Source of the DNA: JAFDWI01 sp963764215 | GTDB lineage: Bacteria > Actinomycetota > Acidimicrobiia > Acidimicrobiales > Iamiaceae | Assembly (NCBI GenBank): GCA_963764215.1 | Contig: CAVXRS010000002.1 | Span: forward strand, 186,001-250,000 | Reading direction: 5' to 3' | DNA: 64,000 bases | Part shown: positions 34,597 to 43,730 of the stretch, one piece after another | Numbering within the stretch: the first letter of the stretch is position 1 | How the letters are laid out: each line of letters begins with the position of its first letter | The notes under the pieces: model-generated | What the model was told of the DNA's origin: nothing | The model's input: only the letters and a program-made list of their open reading frames with translations | Database searches by the model: none | Program-made: the position numbers and the translations under genes

Positions 34597-37305
34597 ATGC
34601 CACGCAACGTGCACATCATCCCGCACACCCACTGGGACCGCGAGTGGTATCGCACGTTCCAGTCGTTCCGCATGGAGTTGGTCGATCTCGGCGACGAGGT
34701 CCTGCGGCTGCTCGAAGACGACCCCGACTACCGGCACTTCATGTTGGACGGGCAGATGGCGGCGGTCGACGACTACCTCGAGATCCGGCCCTCCAACCTG
34801 GCGCGTCTGGGACGGTTGGCCGAGGCCGGACGGCTGGTCATGGGGCCGTGGTACATCCTCATGGACGAGTTCGGGGTGTCCGGCGAGACGATCGTGCGGA
34901 ACCTCGCAATGGGGCTGGACCGGGCAGACGACTTCGGCGGGGCGATGGCCGTGGGCTATCTGCCCGACATGTTCGGACACATCGGGCAGATGCCCCAGAT
35001 TCTCGACCAGTTCGGTTTCGCGGACGCGGTGGTCTGGCGCGGCGTGCCGGCGGAGTACACCGAGGCGCCGGCCTTCGAGTGGATCGCGCCGGATGGGTCT
35101 TCGGTGCATGCCCAGTACCTCCCCTGGGGGTACGGCAACGGCGTCGGGCTGCCTCCCGACGCCCCCGCGTTGATCCGGCGCGCCGAACTGTTCTGCGCCC
35201 GCGCCGGGAATGCGGCCGGCACCGACGACGCGCCGGTGCTGTTCATGCACGGGACCGACCACCGTCATCCGATCCCCGAACTCCCCGGCATGGTGGCCGA
35301 AGCCAACGCGTCCCAGGACGACTGGCACTTCGAGATCTCCACCCTGGCCGACTACATCGCCGAGCAGCGCGCCACGCAGACCCCGGCAAAGACCTGGCAG
35401 GGCGAGTTGCGCTCGGGAGCGCGGGCCAACCTGTTGATGGGCGTGACCTCGAACCGGGTGGACGTGAAGATCGCCGCGGCGAGAGCCGAACGCAGCCTCG
35501 AACGCCTCGCCGAGCCCCTGTGCGCACTGTTCAGCCCGCCCGACGCCTGGCCCGCGGCGTTTCTCGCTCAGGCGTGGCGACGCATGGTGCACAACAGTGC
35601 CCACGATTCGATCTGCGCGTGCTCACACGACGACGTGGTGCTCGCGGTGCTCGACCGCTTCGCCGAGGTCCAGGCCATTGCCGAGGGCCTGGTCGAGCGG
35701 GCCAAACTCGCCGCGTACCGGCTCGGCGCCCCGGCGTTCACCGACCCGTCCGTGCCGGGTGCCATCGTGGTCAATCCCACGGCGCGCACCCGCGCGGGCC
35801 TGGTGGAAGTGCGCGTTCCCGAAGGCCCCGCGCCCGAGGGGACCCAGGAGCTCTGGCAGCTTCCCGCGCGCCTGCCCTTCGTCACCCGCACCGGAGCCGC
35901 CGCCGTCGAATTCTTCGGCGTCATCGACGACCAACTCGGCGACGTCCACGAGGTCACCCTGACCCCGACCGACAACGGCCTGGACGTCGACCTGCACGTC
36001 GACCCACGGCGGTTCGGCCTGCTCGACCCGACCGGACCCCGCGCGACGCTCGAGCAGTTCGTGGCCGAGCATCCCGACCGCCCGGTGCGCTTCTTCTATG
36101 TGACCGAACCCGAACACCGGGTGCTGGCTCACGTCGACGCGGTGCCCGGCTTCGGATGGAAGGCCTGGCGGCCCGGCGCGGTGCAGTCGTCGGTGCGCGT
36201 GGACGACGACGGCCGTGGCATGGCCAACGACGTGGTCGCAGTCCGTCTCGACGACGACGGGACCTTCTCGGTGAACGGCCACGGCGGGCTCGGCCTGCTG
36301 GTCGACGAAGGCGACCGCGGCGACACCTACAACTTCTGCCCCACCGCAGATGGGGTCGTGAGCCGGGGATTGTCCGACACGACCATCGAGACCCTCGAGG
36401 CCGGACCGCTGCGCACCAGGCTGCAACTCACCGGCAAGGCGCACTGGCCGGAGCGTGCACTGGGCGACGAACGAATCGGCGACGTGCCGGTCCGCGTCGT
36501 CACCGAGATCGAGCTGCGCGCCGGCGAAGACCTGGTCCGCGTGGCAGTCCATCTCGACAACAACACCCGCGACCACCGACTGCGCGCCTGGTTCCCCCTA
36601 CCCGAGGCGACCGCCACCTCCACGGCCGAATGTGCGTTCGGCGTGGTCGAACGTGGCCTGGACGCCGAAGGCGGACCGTCCGAACCGGCCCTGCCCACCT
36701 TTCCGAGCCGTCGGTTCGTCGTCGCGGGTGGCCTGTGCGTCGCTCACGAGGGCTTGAACGAGTACGAGCTCGTCGACATGGCCGGCGAGGGTCCCGACCG
36801 GCGGGCCGCCCAGCTCGCCGTCACCCTGCTGCGCGCCACCGACATGCTCTCCCAGCTGCCGATGCCCACCCGTCCTTTGCCCGCGGGCCCGATGGTGCGG
36901 GCGCCGGGAGCCCAGGTGCAAGGTGAGCACACGTTCCGCTACGCGGTCCACGTGGGTGACACCGACCCCTTCGCGATCGCCGACGCGGCGTTCATCGACC
37001 TGCAGGTCGCCGGCGTCCATGTTCCGGGCACCGGGACACCGACCCAATCGGGTGACGCCGCGGCCCCCGACGAAGGTGCGCTCCTCGAGATCTCCGGAGC
37101 CGAGGTCGCGGCGGTGCACCGCGTGGACGACGACCCCGAAGTGCTCGAGGTTCGCGTGTTCAACCCGACTGCTTCGACCACGACGGTGCAGCTCCCCGGG
37201 CGTTCCGGCCATCTGGTCGATCTCCGTGGCGAAGGCGACGAGAGATTCACCGACAGCTTCGAGCTACGGCCCTGGGGGATCCAGACCGTTCACCTGGACC
37301 ACTGA
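34597..37305 (+). CDS. Glycoside hydrolase family 38 alpha-mannosidase
   Basis: A 902-residue retaining alpha-mannosidase. The zinc-site motif 'IIPHTHWDREWYRTFQ' is at residues 7-22, and the probable nucleophile Asp124 is in 'GYLPDMFGHIGQMP'. The three-helix middle domain ('WRRMVHNSAHDSICACSHDDV') supplies the further zinc His. The C-terminal beta-domains fill residues 400-900. Family members remove alpha-mannose from glycans or 2-O-mannosylglycerate. There is no signal peptide, so it acts in the cytoplasm. A TAGGCT box ends six bases before the ATG, within the end of the GT87 gene. A substrate linked to that neighbour is likely. Confidence 0.93.
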   Translation: MPRNVHIIPHTHWDREWYRTFQSFRMELVDLGDEVLRLLEDDPDYRHFMLDGQMAAVDDYLEIRPSNLARLGRLAEAGRLVMGPWYILMDEFGVSGETIVRNLAMGLDRADDFGGAMAVGYLPDMFGHIGQMPQILDQFGFADAVVWRGVPAEYTEAPAFEWIAPDGSSVHAQYLPWGYGNGVGLPPDAPALIRRAELFCARAGNAAGTDDAPVLFMHGTDHRHPIPELPGMVAEANASQDDWHFEISTLADYIAEQRATQTPAKTWQGELRSGARANLLMGVTSNRVDVKIAAARAERSLERLAEPLCALFSPPDAWPAAFLAQAWRRMVHNSAHDSICACSHDDVVLAVLDRFAEVQAIAEGLVERAKLAAYRLGAPAFTDPSVPGAIVVNPTARTRAGLVEVRVPEGPAPEGTQELWQLPARLPFVTRTGAAAVEFFGVIDDQLGDVHEVTLTPTDNGLDVDLHVDPRRFGLLDPTGPRATLEQFVAEHPDRPVRFFYVTEPEHRVLAHVDAVPGFGWKAWRPGAVQSSVRVDDDGRGMANDVVAVRLDDDGTFSVNGHGGLGLLVDEGDRGDTYNFCPTADGVVSRGLSDTTIETLEAGPLRTRLQLTGKAHWPERALGDERIGDVPVRVVTEIELRAGEDLVRVAVHLDNNTRDHRLRAWFPLPEATATSTAECAFGVVERGLDAEGGPSEPALPTFPSRRFVVAGGLCVAHEGLNEYELVDMAGEGPDRRAAQLAVTLLRATDMLSQLPMPTRPLPAGPMVRAPGAQVQGEHTFRYAVHVGDTDPFAIADAAFIDLQVAGVHVPGTGTPTQSGDAAAPDEGALLEISGAEVAAVHRVDDDPEVLEVRVFNPTASTTTVQLPGRSGHLVDLRGEGDERFTDSFELRPWGIQTVHLDH

Positions 37306-37312
37306 CACCGGC

Positions 37313-38905
37313 TCACTCCGAGAGCGCCTCGTTGACCTGGGCCTCGGTTTCGGCGATTTCCTGTTTGGTGCGTTCGGCGACCTGACGCTTGGCCTCGCGG
37401 GCTTTCTCCTCCACGTCTCGCCGAGCTTGCCGGGCCTGTTCGTCGACGTGCCTCAGGGCTTCTTTGGTCCGCTCCTCGATCGTGCGCCGAGCCTCCCGAG
37501 CCCGCTCCTCCGCCTCACGTTTGCGGAGTCGCAACGCATCACGGCGGGCCTGCCGGGCCTCCCTGGCTCCCAGTTCGCCGCTGGTCAACTCCTCGATCGC
37601 CCGCTCGACCCGCTCCGACCGTTCGACGCGGGCCCGGTCACGCGTCTCGGGGTCGCGCTCGTCCGCCTCGGACGGTTGCACGCTCCACAGGGTCAGCCGT
37701 CCGATGTCCTTGAGGTTCTTGCGGCGCAGCGACCGCCAGTGCAGGTCGGCCTCGTCCTCGAGCAGGTCGTGCAGCTCATCGGAAACGACGACGCTGCCGG
37801 GGAACGCGATGTTCACGACCCTCGATGCCCGGTTGACGACCGGACCGAAGCAGTCACCTTCGCGTTGGAGCACCTGACCCCAGCTCAGCCCGACCCGTAC
37901 GTCGGAGAGTTCGTCGTCGTCCCGGTAGGTGGTGGCGAGCTCCATTCCGACCTCGACGGCGCGGCGCGGATCCGCCACGCAGAACATGACCTCGTCTCCG
38001 ATCATCTTGATCACCCGACCTCCGTGTTGGGCGACGATGTCGTACGCGATCCGCTCGAAGCGCTCGAGCACCTCGGCGAGATCGGCCGTCGAGATCTGCT
38101 GCGACAACGAGGTGAACCCGACCAGGTCGGCGAACCCGACCGCCAGCATCGTGCCGTTCTCGGGACCGCCGTGCAGCAGCCGGTTCCGCGCGGCGGCCTG
38201 CATGTGCCGTTGCCAGACGTACTCCAGAAGGCGCGGTACGACGTTGAGCACGGTGACCGACGCGAGCACGGCCGGGTCGTCGAGCAGCACCCTGGCGAGA
38301 CGACGGCGCACCTCGGGGTCGAGCTGCGGTTGGTCGTCGGGGTCCCCGGCAACGTCGGGTGCGTCGATCGCCGGCAGCTCCTGGGTGGCCACGTCGGGCG
38401 AGGGTTTCCACGTGGCGGGACCGTCGCCCGCGTCACCGTCGGCGACGGCCCGTTCGGCCTCCACTTCGGCGACGATCTCGTCGGTCAGATCGGTGGCACG
38501 TTCCAGGAGCATGTCGATCTGGGCGGCGGCGAAGCGGGCCATCGACTGGCCCGCCACCCGAGTGAGCTGGAGCAGCAGGTCCGAATCGGTGGCACCGGTG
38601 TCGACCAGGTCCGAGAGCACGCCGAGGATCTGCACGTCGGCGTCGGTGAAGAAGGCCTGGTCGACGGGCGGGTCGGGGAACCCGAGCGACCGCCACAGCT
38701 CGGTGGTCTGGTCCGGGTTCAGCGGGGTGATCTCGAGCACCTGTTCGGTGGTGAGTCGGGGCTGGTCGTCGAAGACCAGCCGTTCGACGGCCAGGAGCAC
38801 CGCGGTTCCTTCCTCGGCGGCCTGGTTGATGTCGGCGGCGTCCACACCGATGCTCTCGAGCAGCTCGCGCAGCGACTCGGGGCTCGACTCGCGGCGGGCG
38901 ATCAC
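37313..38905 (-). CDS. Class III adenylate cyclase with N-terminal regulatory domain and C-terminal coiled coil
   Basis: A 530-residue cyclase making cyclic AMP. Residues 1-170 resemble the autoinhibitory domain of mycobacterial Rv1264 ('DPPVDQAFFTDADVQILGVL'). The catalytic domain (about 250-400) has both metal-binding Asp residues in 'VGFADLVGFTSLSQQ' and 'RVIKMIGDEVMFCV', with the adenine-specifying Lys before MIGD. The transition-state Asn/Arg pair is in 'GPVVNRASRVVNIA'. The last 115 residues are an uninterrupted Arg/Glu-rich coiled coil, which is unusual for this family and suggests oligomerisation or anchoring. The GTG start overlaps the upstream stop (GTGA). Confidence 0.92.
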   Translation of the reverse strand: MIARRESSPESLRELLESIGVDAADINQAAEEGTAVLLAVERLVFDDQPRLTTEQVLEITPLNPDQTTELWRSLGFPDPPVDQAFFTDADVQILGVLSDLVDTGATDSDLLLQLTRVAGQSMARFAAAQIDMLLERATDLTDEIVAEVEAERAVADGDAGDGPATWKPSPDVATQELPAIDAPDVAGDPDDQPQLDPEVRRRLARVLLDDPAVLASVTVLNVVPRLLEYVWQRHMQAAARNRLLHGGPENGTMLAVGFADLVGFTSLSQQISTADLAEVLERFERIAYDIVAQHGGRVIKMIGDEVMFCVADPRRAVEVGMELATTYRDDDELSDVRVGLSWGQVLQREGDCFGPVVNRASRVVNIAFPGSVVVSDELHDLLEDEADLHWRSLRRKNLKDIGRLTLWSVQPSEADERDPETRDRARVERSERVERAIEELTSGELGAREARQARRDALRLRKREAEERAREARRTIEERTKEALRHVDEQARQARRDVEEKAREAKRQVAERTKQEIAETEAQVNEALSE

Positions 38906-40785
38906 GACCCCTCCCGATCGGGGGCGGCGCCGATCTGCAGTCCGGCGATACGCGCACCCTGGGGCTGCGACGTCTCGGCGCCGGCGACTGCCCCGAGCAA
39001 CACCTCCCCATCCGTGCCCACGGCGTGCCACACCGGGTCGAGCCCCGCGGACTCGATGCGTAACGGGTTCCCGGTGTCGACACGTGCTTCTTCGGTGTTG
39101 TTCAGCTCGTCGCGCAGCTCCCAGAGCAGCGCCGGTCGATTGCCGTGCCAGCGCACCGAGTAGCCGAGCGTGCCGAGTGGGGTGACGAGGTCGGTGACGT
39201 CCATCGGTGCCCCCCGCCAGGAGGCCGGCACATGCGAGGCCAGACGCACCGTGTGGTCCGATGTCGTGGCGAGCAGGTCCCAGGCGAGCGAGGCCACCGC
39301 CGCGCCCACGCCGATCGAATGTCCTTCGACCCCAGCGCGGGACACCGCGGGCCAGACCCCGGTGGACGACACGTGATCGAGAAAGCCGTCCAGGATGCGC
39401 CAGGCGGGTTCAGCGCGCCCACTGACCAGGAGGTCGACGGCGCGTTCGAGCCCCGCGAGGTGATCGCAACCTTCGGCCCCCACGGAGAGGTCGGGATCAT
39501 CGCCCATCGGCGCGGGTCGACCACCGGTGACGGATGCGGCCCGGCCCGCCGCGCGGGCGGCCCGACGTTCTCCGGCCAGGGTCAGCACCGCTGACGCGGC
39601 ATCGAGCGTGTGTTGTCGCCGGGCGACCGGCAACGGTGGTGGTCGGCGGGTGAGCAATGGAGCGACGATGTGGGAGCACGCCTCGGCGACCGCGCGGGCG
39701 AAGGCCGGGTCGGGACGGCGGGCGAGGTGCGTGGCGAAAGCTCGGACGAGCGGGGTTGCATCGGCGTCGGGCGCGGCCGCCAGCGCATCGGTCGCCCGGG
39801 CCAGCAGCACGCCGGAGCGGTCACCGAACCCGATGCGGTCCATGGCCCCGGCGATGGCGGCGACATGGTCCCAGCGGGGGGTGACCGTGTCGTCCCAGAG
39901 CGATCGGCCCACTGCCGTCCGAGCTCCACTGGTCGTCGCCGACAACCAGGCCGGCGCGGCTTCGAGCACCGCGACGAGGCGCGGGTCGGGCAACTTCGCC
40001 CGGGCTGCTCCCCGGATCTGGGTGCGCCATCCACGCGCCACCTGCTGGGCGGTCGGCACGGCCGCAGGCCATTGCGCGGCCTCGTCGTGATCGCAGCCGG
40101 CGGGATCGGGGACCGGGGCCACGGCCCGGAAGATCTGCCGGTGGGCCAACGGCACGACGACCACGGCCTGGGCGAGCCCATGGTCACAGCTGAGCGGCGG
40201 GAAGCTGGGCTTGGTCGCACTACCGGTGGCCGTCGGCACCGACAGATCGATGCGATGATCGGTGGCATACGCGCCGGCCGGAGATCGGGGCAACACCAGA
40301 GCCGGACGATCGTCGGCGAAGAGCACCCCACCATCGAGGTGGACCCGGTGCACCGGAGTCGCCGCGCGCACGCCGAAGGGGCGCAGCGCGAAGGCGACGC
40401 CGCAGGGTACCCCGGTGGTGTTCTCGACCTCGATGACGACCACCTCGCGCATCGTCGACTCCCCCGGCACGGTCACCGCGTAGGCGCGCTGACAGACATC
40501 GCCGCCTTTGACGCGCACACGGGTCTCCACGATCGGTGTCGCGTGCTGTACCGACTGGCGCACCGTGGCCTCCCGGGACGGGAAGTACCAACGGTCGTCA
40601 CCGGCGATCCACCAGGCGACGCCCGGTCGGCCGGGTGCGACCTGGATGACGCCACGGGGATCCACGATCGGTTCACCGGCGCCGTCGAGTGTCCCCAGAC
40701 GTGTCCACGTGGCCAGGCCGGGATCCTCGTGGCCGACCGGCCGCAGCCACGAGGTGGGGTCGAGTGCCTGGTCGAGGACGCTCAC
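38902..40785 (-). CDS. Unknown protein, possibly six-hairpin glycosidase/glucoamylase-like
   Basis: A 627-residue soluble protein between gpsA and the cyclase gene, with GTGA overlaps on both sides. The N-terminal 250 residues look beta-rich ('EVVVIEVENTTGVPCGVAFALRPFG'-type strands, quoted here in part), and the C-terminal half looks helical, with 'GRSLWDDTVTPRWDHVAAIAGAM' and repeated helix pairs. This arrangement (a beta-sandwich followed by an alpha/alpha barrel) is that of glucoamylase-like and glycogen-debranching-like proteins. I see no certain catalytic Glu pair. The strict coupling to a cyclase and to GpsA is notable. Treat the enzyme class as a suggestion. Confidence 0.6.
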   Translation of the reverse strand: MSVLDQALDPTSWLRPVGHEDPGLATWTRLGTLDGAGEPIVDPRGVIQVAPGRPGVAWWIAGDDRWYFPSREATVRQSVQHATPIVETRVRVKGGDVCQRAYAVTVPGESTMREVVVIEVENTTGVPCGVAFALRPFGVRAATPVHRVHLDGGVLFADDRPALVLPRSPAGAYATDHRIDLSVPTATGSATKPSFPPLSCDHGLAQAVVVVPLAHRQIFRAVAPVPDPAGCDHDEAAQWPAAVPTAQQVARGWRTQIRGAARAKLPDPRLVAVLEAAPAWLSATTSGARTAVGRSLWDDTVTPRWDHVAAIAGAMDRIGFGDRSGVLLARATDALAAAPDADATPLVRAFATHLARRPDPAFARAVAEACSHIVAPLLTRRPPPLPVARRQHTLDAASAVLTLAGERRAARAAGRAASVTGGRPAPMGDDPDLSVGAEGCDHLAGLERAVDLLVSGRAEPAWRILDGFLDHVSSTGVWPAVSRAGVEGHSIGVGAAVASLAWDLLATTSDHTVRLASHVPASWRGAPMDVTDLVTPLGTLGYSVRWHGNRPALLWELRDELNNTEEARVDTGNPLRIESAGLDPVWHAVGTDGEVLLGAVAGAETSQPQGARIAGLQIGAAPDREGS

Positions 40786-41798
40786 CAGTCCCCCACGCCG
40801 ATGTGACCGCGCTCGTGGCCGGCGGTGCGGCGCAACAGACCACGGTACGCCTCGGCTGCGGGTCGCCCCTGGTGGCAGACGGCGTAGACCTCCTCGGCGA
40901 TGGGCATCTCCACGCCGAGCTCGGAAGCCATCTCGTGCACCACCTTGGAGGTCTTGACACCTTCGGCCACCATGTGCATCTCGTCGATGATCTCGTCGAT
41001 GCCCCGACCCAGGCCGAGCTGTTCTCCCACCGACCGGTTGCGGCTCTGTGGGGACATGCAGGTGGCGATCAGGTCACCCGTACCGGCGAGACCGGAGAAG
41101 GTCGCCTCTTCGCCGCCGAGCGCTTGGCCGAAGCGGATGATCTCGGCGAGTCCGCGGGTGATCACCGTGGCGCGGGTGTTGTCGCCGGTGCCCAACCCGT
41201 CGGCCATGCCCGAGGCGATCGCGATCACGTTCTTCAGCACGCCTCCGATTTCGCAGCCGATCACGTCGTGGTGCCGGTAGACGTGGAACAGCTCACCGGC
41301 GAAGAGAGGTTGCAGCGCACCGGCGACGTGTTGGTCGTCGATGGCGAGCACGCTCGCGGCGGCGTCCCCGGCGAGGATCTCCTTGGCGAGGTTCGGCCCG
41401 GTGAGCACGGCCACGGGATGTCCGGGGAGCTCCTCGGCGACGACCTGGGACATGCGCAGACGGGTTCCCGCCTCGAGTCCTTTGGTCAGGCTCACCACAG
41501 GCACCCACGGCCGCACCCACGGGGCGATGTCGGCCAGGGCCGTCCGGAATCCCTGGGACGGGACGCCCATGACGACGACGTCAGCTCCGGAGACGGCTCG
41601 TTCGAGATCCGCGGTGCACCCGAGCTCGGCGGGCAGATCGAAATCGGCGAGATAGCGACTGTTGCAACGGGTGGCGGTGATCTCGTCGGCGACCGCTGAA
41701 TCGCGGGCCCACAGGGTGGTGGGAGTGTTTCGACAGGCCAGGGCGGCAATCGTGGTGCCCCAGGATCCGGCTCCGACGACGGTGACGCGGATCTGCAT
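40782..41798 (-). CDS. gpsA: NAD(P)H-dependent glycerol-3-phosphate dehydrogenase
   Basis: A 338-residue GpsA that makes sn-glycerol-3-phosphate from dihydroxyacetone phosphate for phospholipid synthesis. It has the Rossmann motif 'VTVVGAGSWGTTIAAL', the catalytic Lys in 'GCEIGGVLKNVIAIASG', 'TGPNLAKEI' and 'FSGLAGTGDLIATC'. The ATG at 41798 is chosen over an in-frame TTG three codons upstream because it begins at the family N-terminus (MQIRVTVVG). It is followed by GTGA overlaps into the unknown gene and then the cyclase. It is divergent from cofC, and the gpsA-cofC-HU neighbourhood also occurs in mycobacteria. Confidence 0.96.
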   Translation of the reverse strand: MQIRVTVVGAGSWGTTIAALACRNTPTTLWARDSAVADEITATRCNSRYLADFDLPAELGCTADLERAVSGADVVVMGVPSQGFRTALADIAPWVRPWVPVVSLTKGLEAGTRLRMSQVVAEELPGHPVAVLTGPNLAKEILAGDAAASVLAIDDQHVAGALQPLFAGELFHVYRHHDVIGCEIGGVLKNVIAIASGMADGLGTGDNTRATVITRGLAEIIRFGQALGGEEATFSGLAGTGDLIATCMSPQSRNRSVGEQLGLGRGIDEIIDEMHMVAEGVKTSKVVHEMASELGVEMPIAEEVYAVCHQGRPAAEAYRGLLRRTAGHERGHIGVGDW

Positions 41799-41902
41799 GA
41801 CCGCCAAGGCTAGTCCGGTGGCTCCACACCCCTCACGGGTGGATCGGCGCTGCCCGACCTCGCACCGTCCTTCGCCGCGGCGGCACCTACACTCGGCTGG
41901 CG

Positions 41903-42490
41903 ATGCCCGACGTGACGCTCAACGTGTTGATCCCGGTCAAGGCGTTCACGCGGGCCAAAGGCCGCCTGGCCCCGGCGCTGTCGGCCACCGAGCGTGCCGC
42001 ACTCGCCCGCAGCATGGCCACTCGCGTCGTCGAAGCCACCGGGACGCTGGCCACCTGGATCGTCTGCGACGACGATGAGGTCGCCGCGTGGGCTGACGAA
42101 CTGGGCGTCGCCGTGTCGTGGCAGCCCGGCCGTGGGCTCAACGGTGCGATCAGCGCCGCAACCGCCGAGCGGTTCGATGCCGGTGCCACCCGCGTCGCCG
42201 TCGTCCACGGTGACCTGCCGCTGGCTTCGTCGCTCCACTGGCTCGACGCCGCCGGTGACGACATCGTCCTGGTGGCCGACCGGCACCGCACGGGCACCAA
42301 CGTGTTGTCGACCCCGACCCCGGGGTTCAGGTTCGCGTACGGTGCCGGGTCACTGAAACGCCACATCGCCGAAGCTCGTCGTCTCGGCCTCGAGGTTCGC
42401 CTGGTGCACGACCACTCCCTCGAATGGGACATCGACGTGCCTGCGGACCTGGCTGCGCTCGACGAACCCACCACTCGGGCGACGAGCTGA
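41903..42490 (+). CDS. cofC: CofC/FbiD nucleotidyltransferase of coenzyme F420 biosynthesis
   Basis: A 195-residue guanylyltransferase that activates 2-phospho-L-lactate or phosphoenolpyruvate for F420 assembly. Family marks are 'NVLIPVKAFTRAKGRLAPAL' at the start, 'VVHGDLPLASSLHWL', the metal/nucleotide motif 'LVADRHRTGTNVLSTP' and 'FRFAYGAGSLKRH'. The length is typical. It is divergent from gpsA and ends at a strong bidirectional hairpin. It implies that the cell makes F420, in line with the F420-type oxidoreductase at 52-53 kb. Confidence 0.94.
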   Translation: MPDVTLNVLIPVKAFTRAKGRLAPALSATERAALARSMATRVVEATGTLATWIVCDDDEVAAWADELGVAVSWQPGRGLNGAISAATAERFDAGATRVAVVHGDLPLASSLHWLDAAGDDIVLVADRHRTGTNVLSTPTPGFRFAYGAGSLKRHIAEARRLGLEVRLVHDHSLEWDIDVPADLAALDEPTTRATS

Positions 42491-42505
42491 TCGGCACCGT
42501 TTGGA

Positions 42506-42537
42506 CGGCCGGGGTGTCGCCTTTGCCACCCCGGCCG
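42506..42537. terminator. Bidirectional stem-loop terminator between cofC and HU
   Basis: CGGCCGGGGTG (42506-42516) and CACCCCGGCCG (42527-42537) form a perfect 11-base-pair stem with a ten-base loop. It lies between the stops of the convergent cofC and HU genes (42490 and 42582). There are A residues after the right arm but no long T run, so efficiency is uncertain; the position favours a terminator for both genes. Confidence 0.65.
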
Positions 42538-42581
42538 AAACGGGTCGGAAACCGGTCGTCGCCGACCGGTCGTGAACTCGA

Positions 42582-42872
42582 CTACTTCTTGCCGTTGAGC
42601 TGCTCGCGCATCGTCGACGACGCCTTGAACTTCAGCGCCTTGCGGGCCGGGATGTTCACCGGTGCGCCCGTCTGCGGGTTGCGACCGGTCGAAGCCGCCT
42701 TCTTGATGCCTTCGAACGAGCCGAAACCGGGCCAGGCGACCTTGTCGCCGTTCTTCGCCGCCGCCACGGTGACGTCGAAGAACACGCCGAGAACGGTCTC
42801 GGTGTCCTTCTTCGACATGCCTGCCTGGTCGGCAACACGGTCCAGCAGCTCTGCTTTGGTGATATTCGACAC
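42582..42872 (-). CDS. hup: HU-family nucleoid DNA-binding protein
   Basis: A 96-residue HU: 'NITKAELLDRVADQAGMSKK' helices, then the beta-arm region with the DNA-intercalating Pro in 'TGRNPQTGAPVNIPARKALK'. 'VAWPGFGSFEGIKKAA' matches the family core. It lacks the long Lys/Ala-rich C-terminal tail of mycobacterial HupB, so it is the short eubacterial form. GGAGG lies six bases before the GTG at 42872, which fixes the start; the open frame upstream shows no similarity. Confidence 0.95.
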   Translation of the reverse strand: MSNITKAELLDRVADQAGMSKKDTETVLGVFFDVTVAAAKNGDKVAWPGFGSFEGIKKAASTGRNPQTGAPVNIPARKALKFKASSTMREQLNGKK

Positions 42873-43067
42873 CAGAACCTCCAGAGGATGTGATCGCAGA
42901 TGAGGGGCCTTCGCCACACGGTGTGGTTCGGGCGATTTCCATGACCGGAGGGGGTTCCGACATCTCTGCACCGGAGGCGCACATCCGTCGGTTCCCGCCG
43001 TTCGGGAACATGTCCTTGCTAGCAGGCCCGCACCACCCAATCGCGGATAGCCACTGATTTTCTGCGG

Positions 43068-43730
43068 TCAGGGGCCGACCAGCAACGCCTTGAGGTCGGA
43101 TTCGGATTCGGGGGTCACCAACGCGAGGACCTCATCGGCGACCTCCAGGGTCGTGTCACCGTTGGGCACCATCACGTGGCCATCCCGTACGACGGCCACG
43201 ATCGTGGCGTCGCGGGGCATCGCGAGCTCGGCCAGAGGTGCCGAGCCACAGGGAAAGTCCTGCGCCAGCCGCACCTCGACCAACCTGGCTTCCGACCCGC
43301 GCAGTGGCAGCAGCTGCACGAGGGCGCCCACCGACACGGCTTCCTCGACCAACGCGGTCAACAGGTGTGGCGACGACACCGACACGTCCACGCCCCACGC
43401 CTCGTTGAACAGCCATTGGTTCTTGGGATGGTTCACGCGGGCAACCACCCGCGGAATGGCGAACTCCTGTTTCGCCAGCAGCGAGACGACCAGGTTCACC
43501 TGGTCCCCACCGGTGGCCGCGACCATCACGTCGACGTCGTCGAGACCCGCGGCATGCAACTCGGCCAATTCGCAGGCGTCGGCCTCGTGCACGGTCACGC
43601 CCAACTCGTCGGCCACCTCCACGGCCCGCCTGGGGTCCCGTTCGATCAGCACGACCTCGTGGTGATTGCGGACCAGGTCGCCCGCGATGTAGGTGCCGAC
43701 CTTGCCGCCGCCGGCGATCGCCACCTTCAC
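43068..43730 (-). CDS. trkA: TrkA-family potassium regulatory protein (RCK), second of pair
   Basis: A 220-residue RCK protein. The N-terminal NAD(P)-binding Rossmann domain has 'VAIAGGGKVGTYIAGDLV' and an acidic residue after strand 2 (LIERD). The C-terminal TrkA-C domain covers about residues 135-215 ('LVEVRLAQDFPCGSAPLAEL'). It starts at a GTG that overlaps the stop of the other TrkA gene by four bases. The pair corresponds to mycobacterial CeoC and CeoB. Such proteins gate potassium channels or transporters in response to nucleotides. Confidence 0.93.
   Translation of the reverse strand: MKVAIAGGGKVGTYIAGDLVRNHHEVVLIERDPRRAVEVADELGVTVHEADACELAELHAAGLDDVDVMVAATGGDQVNLVVSLLAKQEFAIPRVVARVNHPKNQWLFNEAWGVDVSVSSPHLLTALVEEAVSVGALVQLLPLRGSEARLVEVRLAQDFPCGSAPLAELAMPRDATIVAVVRDGHVMVPNGDTTLEVADEVLALVTPESESDLKALLVGP

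Noticed and set aside
34260..36926. A very long second open frame (888 codons) inside the GH38 gene, and similar long frames opposite other genes.
   Set aside because: They are by-products of high-GC codon use: Arg/Gly/Pro/Ala-rich, with no domain signs, and fully covered by genes with clear family motifs.
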